The position numbers and the translations under genes were made by a program. The notes under the pieces were generated by a model. The model was not told the origin of the DNA. It saw nothing but the letters and a program-made list of their open reading frames with translations, and ran no database searches. This document shows positions 1 through 11,548 of a stretch of 64,000 nucleotides of DNA, piece by piece (position 1 is the first letter of the stretch; each line of letters begins with the position of its first letter). This DNA is from Spirodela intermedia (lineage: Eukaryota > Streptophyta > Magnoliopsida > Alismatales > Araceae): contig LR746274.1 in assembly GCA_902729315.2 (NCBI GenBank), positions 7,189,037 through 7,253,036 on the forward strand. The letters run 5' to 3'.

Positions 1-1789
1 CACTTCTTCACTCATAGATATATTTACAAAATATTCCAATTATCAATGCTCATCTAGGAGTAATATTGACCCTACATTTTCCTTTTTCCATGGCTTGATT
101 TTTGAAGTGTGCACTATATTTCTTCCTTCTTCTTTTTTTTAAATATATATAGTGGATAAGTAGCTTTTCCTATAGACAAATTTTGACAATAAGAATGACA
201 TCTCACACCCTTCATGTGTACTCTTCATTTTCAAGCTTTCACTTTATCCACTTATTTTGTAGCAACTATTTTTCTATGCACGATTTTGACAATGAGAATG
301 ATGTCTCACACCTTGCATGTGTACTCTTTGTTTCTAGATTTTTCACATTACTCTCTTTCTGTCTTTTTTTTTTTTGAAATAAGTGTTTCTCCTCACAAGT
401 CCTATAGATCAAAGTGCATAAATCTATATTAAACTCAAATGACCAATCAAATTTTCACATCAAGTAAATACTATCCATCAAGATCATAAAGTAAAAATCT
501 ATAAAATCTAATCCATGTTATGTATCATGTTTTCAAGAAGTATTCCAACATTTCGTGTAATTAGATCATTTTTTTGACTCAATAGTAATTTTCCTAGTAT
601 CTTTTGGTATTAATCAATCTAATTGATTTGATTTTTCATGCATGCAATATGATGTAAGAAATTTGTAAATTAGATATTTATGACAAATTTTTTTTCTATT
701 TTCAGTTCTATTTTTAGCAACAATAATTGTCAAAAATAAATCAAAACTATCCTCTTTAAAGCTGTAATTTTGAATTTTAGTAATATATGTCTAGGGGATT
801 AAAATGTGTGGAAAGGGTCTCTAGAATTTAAAATTTCAGGTTATTTTTATCTATTGTTTTTGACAATCTGTTGTTCCTAATAGAAAACCTGAAAATAGAT
901 GTTATAGTTTTTCTGAATTTTATTTTATTTTATTTTATTTTAGTTGTAGTTCTAAGTTGAATAAAATGCAAACACATGTTCTTAATTGTCCTACAACATA
1001 AATCAATAATTAATACTTCACCCCCCAACATAAAAATGACATTGTCCTCAATGACACAGAAAAGTTGAAATATAATATGCAAAAATATAATTTTCAAGTG
1101 AAGTATGCATATGTGCAAAGTTAAGTATTAAAAATATTGTCATAAATGATAAAGCTCAAAAAGACATGACCTCAAACTTGTTTTTAATTTTCCACTTCAT
1201 CTTACACTCCTCCTCCTGCACTTTTTTCAAAAAATAAATACAAAAATAAGTACTACAAAATTCTATGAAAAATAAAGCTTAAAAAAAATCAAATAGAATG
1301 AAATAAAAACCATGGGTTGCCTTCCATGTAGCACTGAATTTAATGTCTTCAAGTAAACAGCTCTTAGATCATATAAGATGATCTATGGCCATCAAAATAT
1401 ATTTGTATCCCGAGGTAAGTTTCATGATATTCTTTTTCAGATTTTGCATAAATTCATATACTTCATATATATACCTTGACATACTTTCAGCCAAAACAAA
1501 ATGAAAATTAATAGAATTTTCCCAAAAATAATATTTTCATTTTGAAAAGAATCTTTCTTCATTTCTATCTTATTTTGTAAGGCTCTCATTCATTAATAAA
1601 TACTTTCTATTAATAGACCATAAAATGTGATCAGGCCATATAATTTTCAAATTAGCTCTTACCCAATCTAGAACTTTTTCATCTAAATTGATATCTCTAA
1701 TTCTTCCACTCACCTATTTTTTAATGTGTTCTTTTATCTACATAATCTTCCCCTACTCCATTTTATCTTACATACATATTTAGGTGGGT
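1..1789 (-). other. 3' non-coding internal region of element a
   Basis: No gene is seen here. On the minus strand it holds the two short hairpins found after integrase in this family: the GGGAGGCAACCC-type hairpin (here mutated, near 1,310-1,330) and the CATTG-AGGA-CAATG hairpin near 1,040-1,055. Long A/T tracts follow. Compared with element c, the acidic ORF region has been lost between about 1,780 and 1,800. Confidence 0.6.
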
Positions 1790-2294
1790 GTCTCTCTTCT
1801 CTCTTATTCCCAAGAGTCTCTATAATTTGTTTTTGGTGTAACATCATTTGATTCATAGTTTGTTGCATCATTTGGCTCATTTGCTACATCATTTCAATAG
1901 CATTGGGTTGAATTTGAGAGGAATGATTTTTCTGAAATCTGTGTTTCTATTTTGTACGAAATTTAAAATTTGAATTCAATCTAAGTGCATCTGGATTTTG
2001 AATATTATTTGGGTTTCTCCACAAAAAATTATTCCCTCAATTAGGATTATAAGAATTAGAAAAATATTTCCTATTTGAACTAAAATCGTTGGGTGATAAG
2101 TCTTCATTATCATGAGTTAATAATTAGTAAATAATATAGTTTTAGTCTTAACTCATGATAAATAGACTTATATTTGTGTTAAATTTTTATTTGTGCTTTT
2201 CAATTGATTAACGTGAATTTTCGGGTAATTATGTGATTTTATATGATTTTTATAGTCTTACTTTTGAGATAAATGAAGAACAAGAAATAAAAAT

Positions 2295-2497
2295 AAAAAT
2301 ATTGCAAAATGGGGTGACCCACTGGCCAGCCAAGCCTGCAAGCAGGTCGGAAGCATAGTCAGGGAGTAGCCGCGAACAGGGGCTCGAGCTGGCTTAACTT
2401 GAACTGATAGGGGCATGTGTGCGCTACTCTCCTTCCACGTCATTAGTGGCCAGCCGGCTATGGGGCAAGGAGTGGTCGTACATGCGAGAGAAGGGAC
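2295..2497 (-). ncRNA. Candidate U6-promoter-type RNA in solo LTR, antisense
   Basis: The predicted start is G at 2,497 (GTCCCTTC), 29 bp from the first base of TATATA; a T5 run lies at 2,295-2,299. The upstream element and TATA match the intact copies. Stem 1 is damaged here (GGAGTGG became GAGTAG), while stem 3 keeps pairing through T-G wobbles. A prediction only; no expression evidence. Confidence 0.25.
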
Positions 2498-2520
2498 TTT
2501 GCTTAGAAAGCTAACATTAC

Positions 2521-2562
2521 TATATATTCACTCGAAAAATCGGTGCACAACCGATGTGGGAC
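2521..2562 (-). promoter_or_regulatory. snRNA-type USE + TATA, antisense in solo LTR
   Basis: On the minus strand GTCCCACATCG (2,552-2,562) is an exact match to the plant snRNA upstream sequence element RTCCCACATCG. TATATA (2,521-2,526) follows after 25 bp, the shorter spacing used by Pol III snRNA genes. Confidence 0.5.
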
Positions 2563-4870
2563 TAAACCCGCGTCACACCTTCCTCAGAGGTGAGCGACCG
2601 ACATGGGTTTGAATCCTCCTAGAGTCAAAATTCATATATTTTTATCTGATTATCGTGACTTTTCCGCAGATCGCCGGTGAAGGATTAAGCAATGAGAATC
2701 GTTGGATCATCGACAAAAATCTCGTCAACGCGGTTCGCGGAGCATTGCTACTAAAATTGCTGAACGATTCGTAGTAAAAGGATCACAAATCCATCGAGTA
2801 AATCATCTCTAATTGATCGACGAACAAGCTGTCGTCGGGAAGAGGATGATCTACTGGCAGACGAGTCGCCACCACTTGAGAGTGTACCGGATGCAATGAA
2901 GAGCCTCCTCTTGCTGCGCAGACCTGAGGATGAAGCTCCCTGACACGCGCCCCACCTTCATCCAACTCCTCTCCGTCAAGTGACAGCCGCCGAAGAGCCG
3001 CAAAGTTGCTGTTTTTCCGCTCCACCAGGTGATAGCCACTGGAGATGATTTGACAACCCATTTCATTAATCTTTAGACTTCGCGAGAAGATCTACAGATT
3101 GCCCATGTCGTCTTTATCCAAGGAGAGCCTTTGAGGCCGTGGACACTACACGACAATCCTCCCAAACGCTCAAGATTCTAGTGCATCGCCGACGCATCGC
3201 CATTGCGACGCCGGAACTCTATTTTCCTGCTTTCAATTTACTTTACACTTCATTTAGTGATAATTTTTGTGTTTTTAATTTACTAAAATATACTTTGTTC
3301 TATTACAATTCTTTTGGCTTTTATAGATCTTAATTTGATCAATTCAATCGTTTGTAATCACTTACGTAAGAATCACTAGGTAGAACTCTATTTCTGCCCG
3401 ACTCGCATTCGCCGGGCACTGACGTCATCTTGACATCTGTGCCCTTATTTCCTTTTTTTGTGAATTTCAAATATATTTTCTTTTTATTTCCTAGTATAAA
3501 ATTCATATAAAATCATATTCATTGAGAAAAATTCTGAATTATTACCAGATATTACATTACATCCGTTGATCGACTTGAAAAATTATCGCTATTTTTGGAA
3601 GTTTTATTGAATTATAATTGATATATTTATTTATAAATACTTCTAAATATCCAAAAATTCGTATTTTCTAGTTTTATAAATTTTATATTTACGTGATTTA
3701 ATGTACAACGATTGAGTCACGTCATGGGGTACTTGCACTTGTTCTTGCCTATAATGATATTGAAATTTGAAATGATCATTTTCACCATACATAGGACATA
3801 TACTATTTGAATTAAATTGTCGGTTAAGAGGCTTTCTAATATTTTTAATAAGTAAATAAAGTTTTTCTAATCTTTGATTAATCTGATTAACCTTATTTCT
3901 AAATTTAAAATCATCATCATGATGCAATTCATGAATTCCTCTCTTCTTATCCCTATCATATAATTCAAAAGAGGCTTGATCTCTAGAATTTTCACTTAAA
4001 TTTTCATAAAAACTATGAATCTCATCAGGAGATTTTTTGATAAAAAACTCCTCCACATATAGAATCAACCATATTTCTATGTTGTTCCAATAATCTATCA
4101 TAAAAGATTCTATTGAGCTACCACTTGGGTATAGCATGATGAAGACACTTTCTAAGTAAATCTTTGAATGTTTCCCATGTCTCATATAAAATTTTTCCTG
4201 GTCTTTGAGAAAAACTTCATATATATTTTCTCATATTTTTAAGTTTTACCTAAAGGGATAAAATTTTTGAAGAAAGGCCTATTCTATGTCTTTCCAGCTA
4301 GTTAATTCTCTATCCAATGTGGATAGCCAATGACTAGCTTTGTCCCTTAGTGTATGAGGAAATAATTTCATCTTAATAATTTCTAGTGTGACTTGAGGAA
4401 GATTAACTAACTCACAGACCATATGAAATTTTTCTAAGTACTGATGTGGTTCTTCTAAAGGCAATCCATGAAAATTAGGGAGCATTTGAAAAATTCTTAG
4501 ATTTATTTCAAATTTAATAGTGGGTGCTAATAGGACTCTAATATTAGATGCTCTTTGAAATAAATCAGGGATATAATAATTTTTCATGGCTATAGGATTG
4601 TTCTCAATTTGACTTGTACTTCCTTCAAGATCCATAAAGATTAATTTTTCTTTCGGATTTTTAGTTTTGAATGAAATAAGGAAAGGATTTTCTAGCCTTA
4701 GATGCAAGGATCTTCTACCATGCATACAAAAAATCAATAAATTTGAGAAAAAAGTTTAGTAATTGTTACCCTCCTTCAATATGCTACAGTCCTTGTCTTA
4801 CTTCTCTTCATTCCCTTATTAAAAAAAAATCAGCAAAAAGAAAACAAAATAAGAGTTTCCTACAAAAATC

Positions 4871-5270
4871 ATCCTACGTCACCTTATCCAAAAAGGGCGG
4901 GGCAGGTGGCACAGGTTTGAATCCTCCCAAAGCCAAAACTCATATATTTTTATTTAATTATTGCAACTTTCCTATAGATCACCAGTGAAGGATTAAGTAA
5001 CCTGAATCGCTGAATCATCGGCAAAAATCTTGTCAATGTGATTCGCAGAGCATTGTTACTACAATTTTTAGTTTTGAATGAAATAAGGAAAAGATTTTCT
5101 AGCCTTGGATGCAAGGATCTTCTACTATGCATACAAAAAATCAATAAATTTGACGAAAAAGTTTAGTAAATGTTACCTTCCTTCGATATGTTGCAGTCCT
5201 TATCTTGCTTCTCTTTGTTCCCTTTTTATATAAAAAGAAAATCAGTAAAAAGAAAATAAAATAAGAGTTA
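4871..5270. repeat. LTR fragment with duplicated gag leader
   Basis: Positions 4,871-5,066 are an internal piece of a plus-oriented LTR. Positions 5,067-5,270 repeat 4,657-4,860 (gag start plus leader) at about 95% identity. Element c lacks this 400-bp addition, so it arose in unit 1 as an LTR fragment captured between two copies of a ~200-bp tandem duplication. Confidence 0.7.
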
Positions 5271-5326
5271 AATTCTTTTGTGTACTATAAGAGAAAATAG
5301 AAATATAGTAAATATTATACAATACA

Positions 5327-5344
5327 TCTCCGGCAATGGTGCCA
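5327..5344 (-). promoter_or_regulatory. Primer binding site of element a
   Basis: Reads TGGCACCATTGCCGGAGA on the minus strand, five bases inside the LTR end. It resembles the TGGCGCCGTTGCCGGGGA site complementary to the 3' end of tRNA-Asp that is usual for Athila/Tat elements, with a few substitutions. Confidence 0.7.
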
Positions 5345-5349
5345 AAATT

Positions 5350-6925
5350 TGACGTGACTTAGTCATTGTATATTAAATCACGTAAATCTTAAATTTATAA
5401 AATTAGAAAATATGAATTTTCAGATATTAAAAAGTATTTCTAAACAAATATACCAATTATAATTTAATAAAATTTATAAAAATAGTAGTAATTTTCTAAG
5501 TCGATCACAGAGACGTAATATAATAGCTAGTAATTATTCACAATTTTTCTCAAAGAATATTAGTTTCTATAAATTTTATACTAGTAAATAAAAAGGAAAT
5601 ATATTTAAATTTATGAAAAAGGAAATAAGGGTGTAGACATCAAAATGATGTCAGCACCTAACGAACGCAAATCGAGCAGAAATAGAGTTCCACCTAATGA
5701 TTCTTACATAAGTGATTAAAAACGATTTAATTGATCAAATTTAGATCTATAAAAGTTAGAAGAATCATAAGTGAACAAAATATATTTTGATAAATTAAAA
5801 TCACACAAATTATCACTAAATGAAGTGTAAAGTAAGTTGAAAGTAAGAAAATAGAGTTCTAGCATCGCGGTAGTGATGCGTTGGCGATGCACTAGAATCT
5901 TGAGCGTTCGGGAAGATTGTCGTGTAGTGTCCACAGCCTCGAAGGCTCTCCTTTGACAAAGATGATGTGGGCAATCTCTAGATCTTCTTGCAAAGTCTAG
6001 AGATCAATCAAATGAGTTGTCGAATCGTCTCTGGCAACTATCACCTGATAGAACAGAAAAATGATGACTTTGCGGCTCTCCGGTGACTATCACCCGACAA
6101 AGAGGAGCTAGATGGAGGTGGGGCACATGTCAGGGAGCTTCATCCTCAAGTTTGCGTAGCAAGAGGAGGCTCTTCATCGCATTTGGTATGCTCTCAAGAG
6201 GTGGCGACTTGTCTCTCGATAGATTGTCCTCTTCTCGACGACGACTTGTTTGCTGATCAATTGGAGATGCTTTACTCGATGGATTCGCGATCCTTTTATT
6301 GCGAATCGTTCAACAGTTTTAGTAACAATGCTCTGCGAATCATGTTGATGAGATTTTTGCCAATGATCCAGCAATTCTAGTTGCTTAATCCTTCACTAGT
6401 AATCTTCAGGAAAGTTGCTATAATTAGAGAAAAAAATATGAGTTTTGGCTCTAGGATGATTCAAACCGGCACCAGTTGCCTAACCTTTATAAGGAAGGTG
6501 TGACATGGGTTTAGCCCCACATCAGTTGTGTGTCGATTTTTCGGAGGAATATATAGTAATGTTCCATAGCTAGCTGGCTACCGGTGACGTGGAAGCACAT
6601 GTGCCTCTATCGGTCCAAGCCGCTCGAGCCCCTACTCGCGGCTACTCCCCGACTGTGCTTCCGACCATTTTGCAGGCCCGACTAGCCGGCGGGTCCCCCC
6701 ATTTTGTAATATTTTTATTTTTATTTCTTTTTCTTCATTTATCTCAAAAGTAAGATTGTAAAAATCATATAAATTTGTATAAAATCATATAATTACCCAA
6801 AAATTCACGTTAATCAATTGAAAAATATCTTTCACACTTTAACATAAATATAAGTCTATCTATCATGAGTTAAGGCTAAAAATATATTATTTACTAATTA
6901 TTAACTCATGATAATGAAGACATCA
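5350..6925 (-). mobile_element. 5' LTR of element a
   Basis: Plus-strand reading starts TGACGTGACTTAG and ends GAAGACATCA. At 1,576 bp it is shorter than usual because the segment after the TATATA near 6,553 is deleted, which removes the start of the candidate antisense RNA. The PBS sits directly inside it. Confidence 0.85.
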
Positions 6926-7166
6926 TGAATTCTATTACTAAGGGACTAACAATGATTTAATTTTGGGGGTGTGATTCAAGTTAATTCATGATAAATAGAC
7001 TAATATTTGTGTTAAAGTGTGAAAAGTGGTTTTCAGTTGATTAATGGAAATTTTTGGGTAATTATGTAATTTTATATGAATTTATATAATTTTTATAGTT
7101 TTACTTTTGAGATAAATGAAGAAAAAGAAATAAAAATAAAAATATAGCAAAATGGGGGGTACCCAC
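6926..7166 (+). mobile_element. 3' end of an older plus-strand element: polypurine tract and truncated LTR
   Basis: A PPT-like GATTTAATTTTGGGGG is followed by TGTGATTC at about 6,972 and about 195 bp of LTR U3. This LTR lacks the usual first ~54 bp (TGATAAG...) and starts with a different short sequence. Element b is inserted into it after GGGGTACCCAC. Confidence 0.6.
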
Positions 7167-8796
7167 TGATAAGTCTTCATTATCATGAGTTAATAAGTAG
7201 TAAATAATATAGTTTTGGCCTTAACTCATGATAAATAGACTGATATTTGTGTTAAAGTGTGAAAAGTTATTTTCAATTGATTAATTTGAATTTTTGGGTA
7301 ATTATGTGATTTTATACGAACTTATATGATTTTCAGTCTTACTTTTGAGATAAATGAAGAAAACGAAATAGAAAATAAACATAAGACAAAATGGAGGGGA
7401 CCTACCGGCCAGCCGAGCTTGCAAGCGGGTCGGAAGTGCAATCGGGGAGTAGCTGCAAGTAGGGGCTCGAGTCGCTTGGATCAATAGAGGCATGTATGCG
7501 CCACTCCCCTTCCACGTCACCAGTGGCCAGCCGGCTGTGGGGCAAGGAGTGGTTGTACACGTGACAAAAGGGACTTACTTTGAAATGTAACATTACTATA
7601 TATTTGCCTGATAATTTGGCACACAAGTGTTGTGGGACTAACCCTACGTCACCTTCCGCAAAAAGGGCGGGCAACCGGCGTAGGTTTGAATCCTCCCAGA
7701 GCCAAAATTCATATTTTTATCTGATTATCGCGACTTTCCTACAGATCATCGGTGAAGGATTAAGCAACCAGAATCGTTTGATCATCGACGAAAATCTTGT
7801 CAACAAAATTTGCGGAGCATTGTTACTAAAATTGTTGAACGATTTGTGAAAGAAGGATTGTGAATCCATCAAGTAAAGCATCTCCGATTGAGCGACGAAC
7901 AAGCCGTCATCGGGAAGAGGACGATCCATCGGGAGACGAGTCGCCACCTCTTGAGAACGTATCAAATGCGATGAAGAGCCTCCTCTTGCTGTGCGGACCT
8001 GAGGATGAAGCTCTCTGACACGTGCCCTACCTCCATCCAGCTCTTCTCCGTCAGGTGACAACCGCTAGAGAGCCACAAAGTCGCTATTTTTCCGCTCTAC
8101 CGAGTGACAGCCGTTGGAGATGATTTGATGACTCATTTCATTAATCTCTAGACTTCGTAAGGAGATCTAGAGATTGCTCACATTATCCTTATCGAAGGAG
8201 AGCCTTCGAGGCTGTGGACACTGCATGACTATCCTCCCAAACGCTCAAGATTTTGGTGCATCACTAACGCATTGCCACCGCGACATTAGAACTCTATTTT
8301 CCTACTTTCAACTTAATTTATGTTTCATTTAGTGATAATTTGTTGATTTTAAATTTACTAAGATATACTTCATTTCATTATGATTCTTCTAGCTTTTATA
8401 GATCTTAATTTGATCAATTAAATCATTTGTAATCACTTACATAAGAATCATCGAGTGGAACTCTATTTTCACCTGATTCACCTTCGTCGGGCGCTGACAT
8501 CATCTTGATGTTTGCACCCTTATTTCCCTTTTTTGTGAATTTTAAATATTTTTTTTCATTTGCTAGTATACAATTCATAGAAAATAGTATTCTTTAATCA
8601 AAATTTTAAATAATTACCATATATTATATTACTTCCTTGTAATTGACTTAGAAAATTATCACTATTTTGAAAGTTTTATTGAATTATAATTGATATATTT
8701 GTTTACAAATACTTCTAAATATCTAAAAATTTATATTTTCTAGTTTTATAAATTTTAAATTTGTGTGATTTACTATACAACAACTAAGTCACATCA
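7167..8796 (+). mobile_element. 5' LTR of element b
   Basis: TGATAAGTCTTC to GTCACATCA, 1,630 bp. The snRNA-type promoter on the antisense strand is eroded (upstream element altered). Confidence 0.85.
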
Positions 8797-8984
8797 ATAT
8801 ATTACATAATATTTAGTTTTTTTCTATTTTTTCTTAGAGTACACAAAAATATTAACTCTTGTTTTATTTCCTTTTTTTATAATTTTTTTGTTTTAAAAGA
8901 ATGAAGAGCAGCAAGGCAAAGACTGGAGCATACAGAAGGAGGGTAACAATTTTTTTTTTTTTCTGTAATTTATTGATATTTATG
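8797..8984 (+). other. Leader of element b with PBS deleted
   Basis: In element a (reversed) the LTR end is followed by AATTTTGGCACCATTGCCGG. Here the LTR end GTCACATCA runs straight into ATATATTACATAATATT, so about 20-25 bp including the whole primer binding site is missing. Element d has the same loss. Confidence 0.7.
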
Positions 8985-10310
8985 TATTGTAGAAGATCCT
9001 TGCATCTAAGGTTAGAAAATCATTTCACTATTTCGTTCAAAACTAAAAATCTGAAAGAAAAATTAATTTTGATAGATCCTGAAAGAAGTACAAGTCAAAC
9101 TAATAATAATCCCATGGCCATAAAAAATTATAACATCCCTGATTCATATCAATGAGCATCCAATATTAAAGTCTCATTAGCAACCATTGTTAAATTCAAA
9201 ATAAATTCAAAAAGTTTCTAAATGCTCTCTAATTTTCATGGATTACCTTTAGAAAAACCTCATCAACATTTTAAAAAAAATTACATAGTCTGTGATTTAG
9301 TTAATCTCTTTCACGTTACACCAAAAGTTATTAAGATAAAATTATTTCCTCATAGCTTAAAGGACAATACTAGTTATTGGTTATCCACATTAGATAGAGA
9401 ATTAACTAGTTAGAAAGACAGAACAAACCTTTTCTTTGAAAATTTTCTCCCTTAGAAGAAACTCAAACTATGAGAAAACATATATCAAGTTTTGCTCAAA
9501 AGTCAAAAAAGCTTTACATCTAATATGAAAAAAATTTAAAAATTTACTCATAAACTATTCTCATCATGCTATACCAAAGTGGCACATTAATAGAATTTTT
9601 TATGATAAATTATTAGAACAACATAGAAATATGGTTGACTCTATATGTGGAAAAGCTTTTTTGGAGAAAACCCTTGATGAGATTTATAGAATTTATGAGA
9701 ATTTAAGTAAAAATTCTAGAAATCAAGCCTTTTTTGAGTTATATGACGGGATAAGGAAAGAAGAATTTATGAATTACATCATGATGATGATACTAATTTA
9801 AAAAATGAGGTTAATCAGATTAATTATAGATTAGAAAAACTTGATTTACTTATTGACAATATTAAAAAGCCTCATAACCTTCAATTTAATGCATATAGTA
9901 CATGTCCTATGTATAATGAAAATGACCATTTCGAATTTCAATGTTATAATTTTGATCACTCATTTCAGCCTAGGTAAGAGCAAGTGCAAGTACCCCATGA
10001 TTTTAGTAAAAATAGAGAATATTTTTCTAATTCTTATAATCTTAATTGAAGGAATATTTTTTTGTAGAGAGATCTAAATAATATTCAAAATTCAGAAGCA
10101 CTTAGACTCAATATAAATTCTGAATTTTGTCCAAAACAAGAACATAGATTTCAGAAAAATCAGTCTTCTAAAATCCAACTTGATTTTACAAATATGATGC
10201 AGCAAATGAGCCAAATGATTCAGCAAACAATGAAACAAATGATGTTGCAGCAAAAACAATTTATAGAGGCTTTTAAGAATAAGAGAGAAGAGGGACAATC
10301 ACCTAGTTGA
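8985..10310 (+). pseudogene. gag pseudogene of element b
   Basis: The same gag core as element a is seen: a YCRRSLHLRLENHF start (8,985), NFHGLPLEKPHQHF (about 9,230) and a WLSTLDRELTS segment ending at a stop (9,413). Further on come a zinc-knuckle remnant CPMYNENDHFEFQC (9,903-9,944) and a Met/Gln-rich tail (10,195-10,300). In the knuckle the second cysteine is Tyr, giving C-x2-Y-x4-H-x4-C. Several stops and frameshifts make it non-functional. Confidence 0.8.
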
Positions 10311-10379
10311 CTCACAAAAAATTCAGGAAACTATCTAATAGTAAGATTTCAGTAAGGAGAGTCTAGCTAAAAAATTTTA

Positions 10380-11300
10380 AAAAAACTCACAAAATAAAAA
10401 TATTAGGATAATAAATACATTAAGTGAGAATATTTTACCTGATCTATATTCTTAATTATTAGAAGAAATAGATGAGCCATTAGAAGTAAATGAGAATATT
10501 AAGATTGAAAATATAGTAGCAGAAAACTTGAATAAAATTATTTATTACTCACAATTGATGAATGAATATAGTAAGGATGATGAGGAGAAAGAGTCCTTAG
10601 ATGAAGAAATAGTAGTTGATCATGGAAAAATCATCTAAATTTTAGTAGAAGAGAGTAAGGACAAAAATGAGAAAAAATATGTTTCAAGTGAAGAAAAATC
10701 AATTGATTTGAGAGATGTAAGAGACGAAATTAATAAATCTAATTAGAATTTTACAACCATGGAAGTTGATAGTGAGGATGATGATGCATATCATATACTG
10801 AAGTTAGTAGACAACTCTTGGAAAGATGAAGAATTTGATTAGTTAAGAAACGAAAAACTAGAAAAAGAATTGATTCAACTAATGGTAAAAAAGACAATAA
10901 TGAATATGATTCAATTAATAGGCCAAAAAATTTGAATTTTAATGAATTCATTAGATCTCAAATTAAAAAAGACAATTCTTTCATCCTTCAAAACCCACAG
11001 CCCATTAGAATTATGTTTAAGCTTGAAATATTTCACTCCTCACAAATTGAACGAATATGTAGAGAAGATAAAATAGAGTGAGGAAATATTATGCAGATAA
11101 AAGAATACATTAAGAAATAGGTGAGTGGAAGAATTAAAAATATCATTTTAGATGAAAAAAATTTAGATTGAGTAAGTGCTAATTTGAAAATTACATGACC
11201 GGATCACATTTTATAGTGTATTAATAGAAAGTATTTACTACTGAATGAGAGCCTTACAAAATAGGATAAAAATGAGGAGAGGTTCTTTTCAAAATGAAAA
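10380..11300 (+). pseudogene. Acidic region replacing pol in element b (unrecognised)
   Basis: After a remnant matching the RIVNALRSGK-type gag end (here RIINTLSEN), the plus-strand frame reads a long Glu/Asp/Lys-rich sequence broken by about ten TAG/TAA stops. Short open pieces such as EEIDEPLEVNENIKIEN and EVDSEDDDAYH remain. I do not recognise it. Element A has protease and RT here. It is present, less complete, in elements c and d, so it belongs to the gag-only subfamily. Its role is unknown; a lost accessory ORF or filler are both possible. Confidence 0.45.
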
Positions 11301-11500
11301 TATTATTTTTGAGAATTTATTTTATTTTATTTTTTTACAGAAGGTATGTCAAGGTATATTTATATAAAGCAGACAAATTTATACTAAATCTAAAAAAAAT
11401 ATCATGAAACTTACCTTGGGATAAAAATATATATTGATGGTCATAGATCATCTTATATGATCTAAGTGTTGGCCAGCTGAAGAGATTAAATTCAATGCTG

Positions 11501-11518
11501 CATGGGAGGCAACCCATG
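11501..11518 (+). other. Post-integrase hairpin CATGGG-AGGCAA-CCCATG
   Basis: A perfect 6-bp stem with loop AGGCAA. The same hairpin follows integrase in element A (27,627-27,645, one mismatch) and is kept here although integrase is gone, so it probably has a role in RNA rather than protein. Confidence 0.6.
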
Positions 11519-11548
11519 ATTTTTATTTCATTCAATTTTTTTAAAAAA

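Larger units (their letters stand above)
2094..3724 (+). mobile_element. Solo LTR (1,631 bp) inserted in gag of element a
   Basis: Begins TGATAAGTCTTC and ends GAGTCACGTCA. The 5-bp flanks are TTGGG (2,089-2,093) and TGGGG (3,725-3,729). The empty site survives in element c near 33,060, where the sequence reads straight through TCGTGGGGTAC, so the insertion is bounded exactly. It is absent from unit 2. Short ORFs inside it have no recognisable product. Confidence 0.9.
1790..4740 (-). pseudogene. gag pseudogene of element a, split by a solo LTR
   Basis: The N-terminal part (4,279-4,737) has the retrotransposon gag core: an FHGLPLEEPHQ motif, a KMKLFPHTLRDKASHWL-type segment, then LTSW. The middle part (3,725-4,185) is in another frame and ends in a zinc-knuckle remnant reading CPMYGENDHF. 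The C-terminal Met/Gln-rich MMQQMSQMM stretch lies at 1,790-2,088, beyond the solo LTR inserted at 2,094-3,724. The frame is lost near 4,185-4,279. Gag would form the virus-like particle and bind RNA, but this copy cannot make a full protein. The class assignment rests on the gag core and on the family pol seen in element A. Confidence 0.8.
1..6925 (-). mobile_element. Non-autonomous Tat/Athila-like LTR retrotransposon 'a' (decayed)
   Basis: Minus-strand element. Its 5' LTR (5,350-6,925), primer binding site and gag read right to left. Beyond gag it passes straight into the 3' non-coding region (about 1-1,790), so protease, RT and integrase are absent. The 3' part (1-1,300) is the reverse complement of the region after integrase in element A (27,600-28,960), including the GGACAATG hairpin. 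The left end and 3' LTR lie outside the window. A solo LTR (2,094-3,724) splits gag. Element c at 31,548-35,913 is its diverged relative; the gag proteins are roughly 90% identical by eye. Confidence 0.8.
7167..11548 (+). mobile_element. Non-autonomous retrotransposon 'b', truncated at the BTB fragment
   Basis: Plus-strand element with 5' LTR (7,167-8,796), leader, gag (8,985-10,310), an acidic non-pol region (10,380-11,300) and the post-integrase hairpin (11,501-11,518). It stops abruptly at about 11,548 against a BTB exon; no 3' LTR is seen. Protease, RT and integrase are missing. Element d (37,799-42,166) is its counterpart in unit 2 at about 96-97% identity. Confidence 0.8.
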
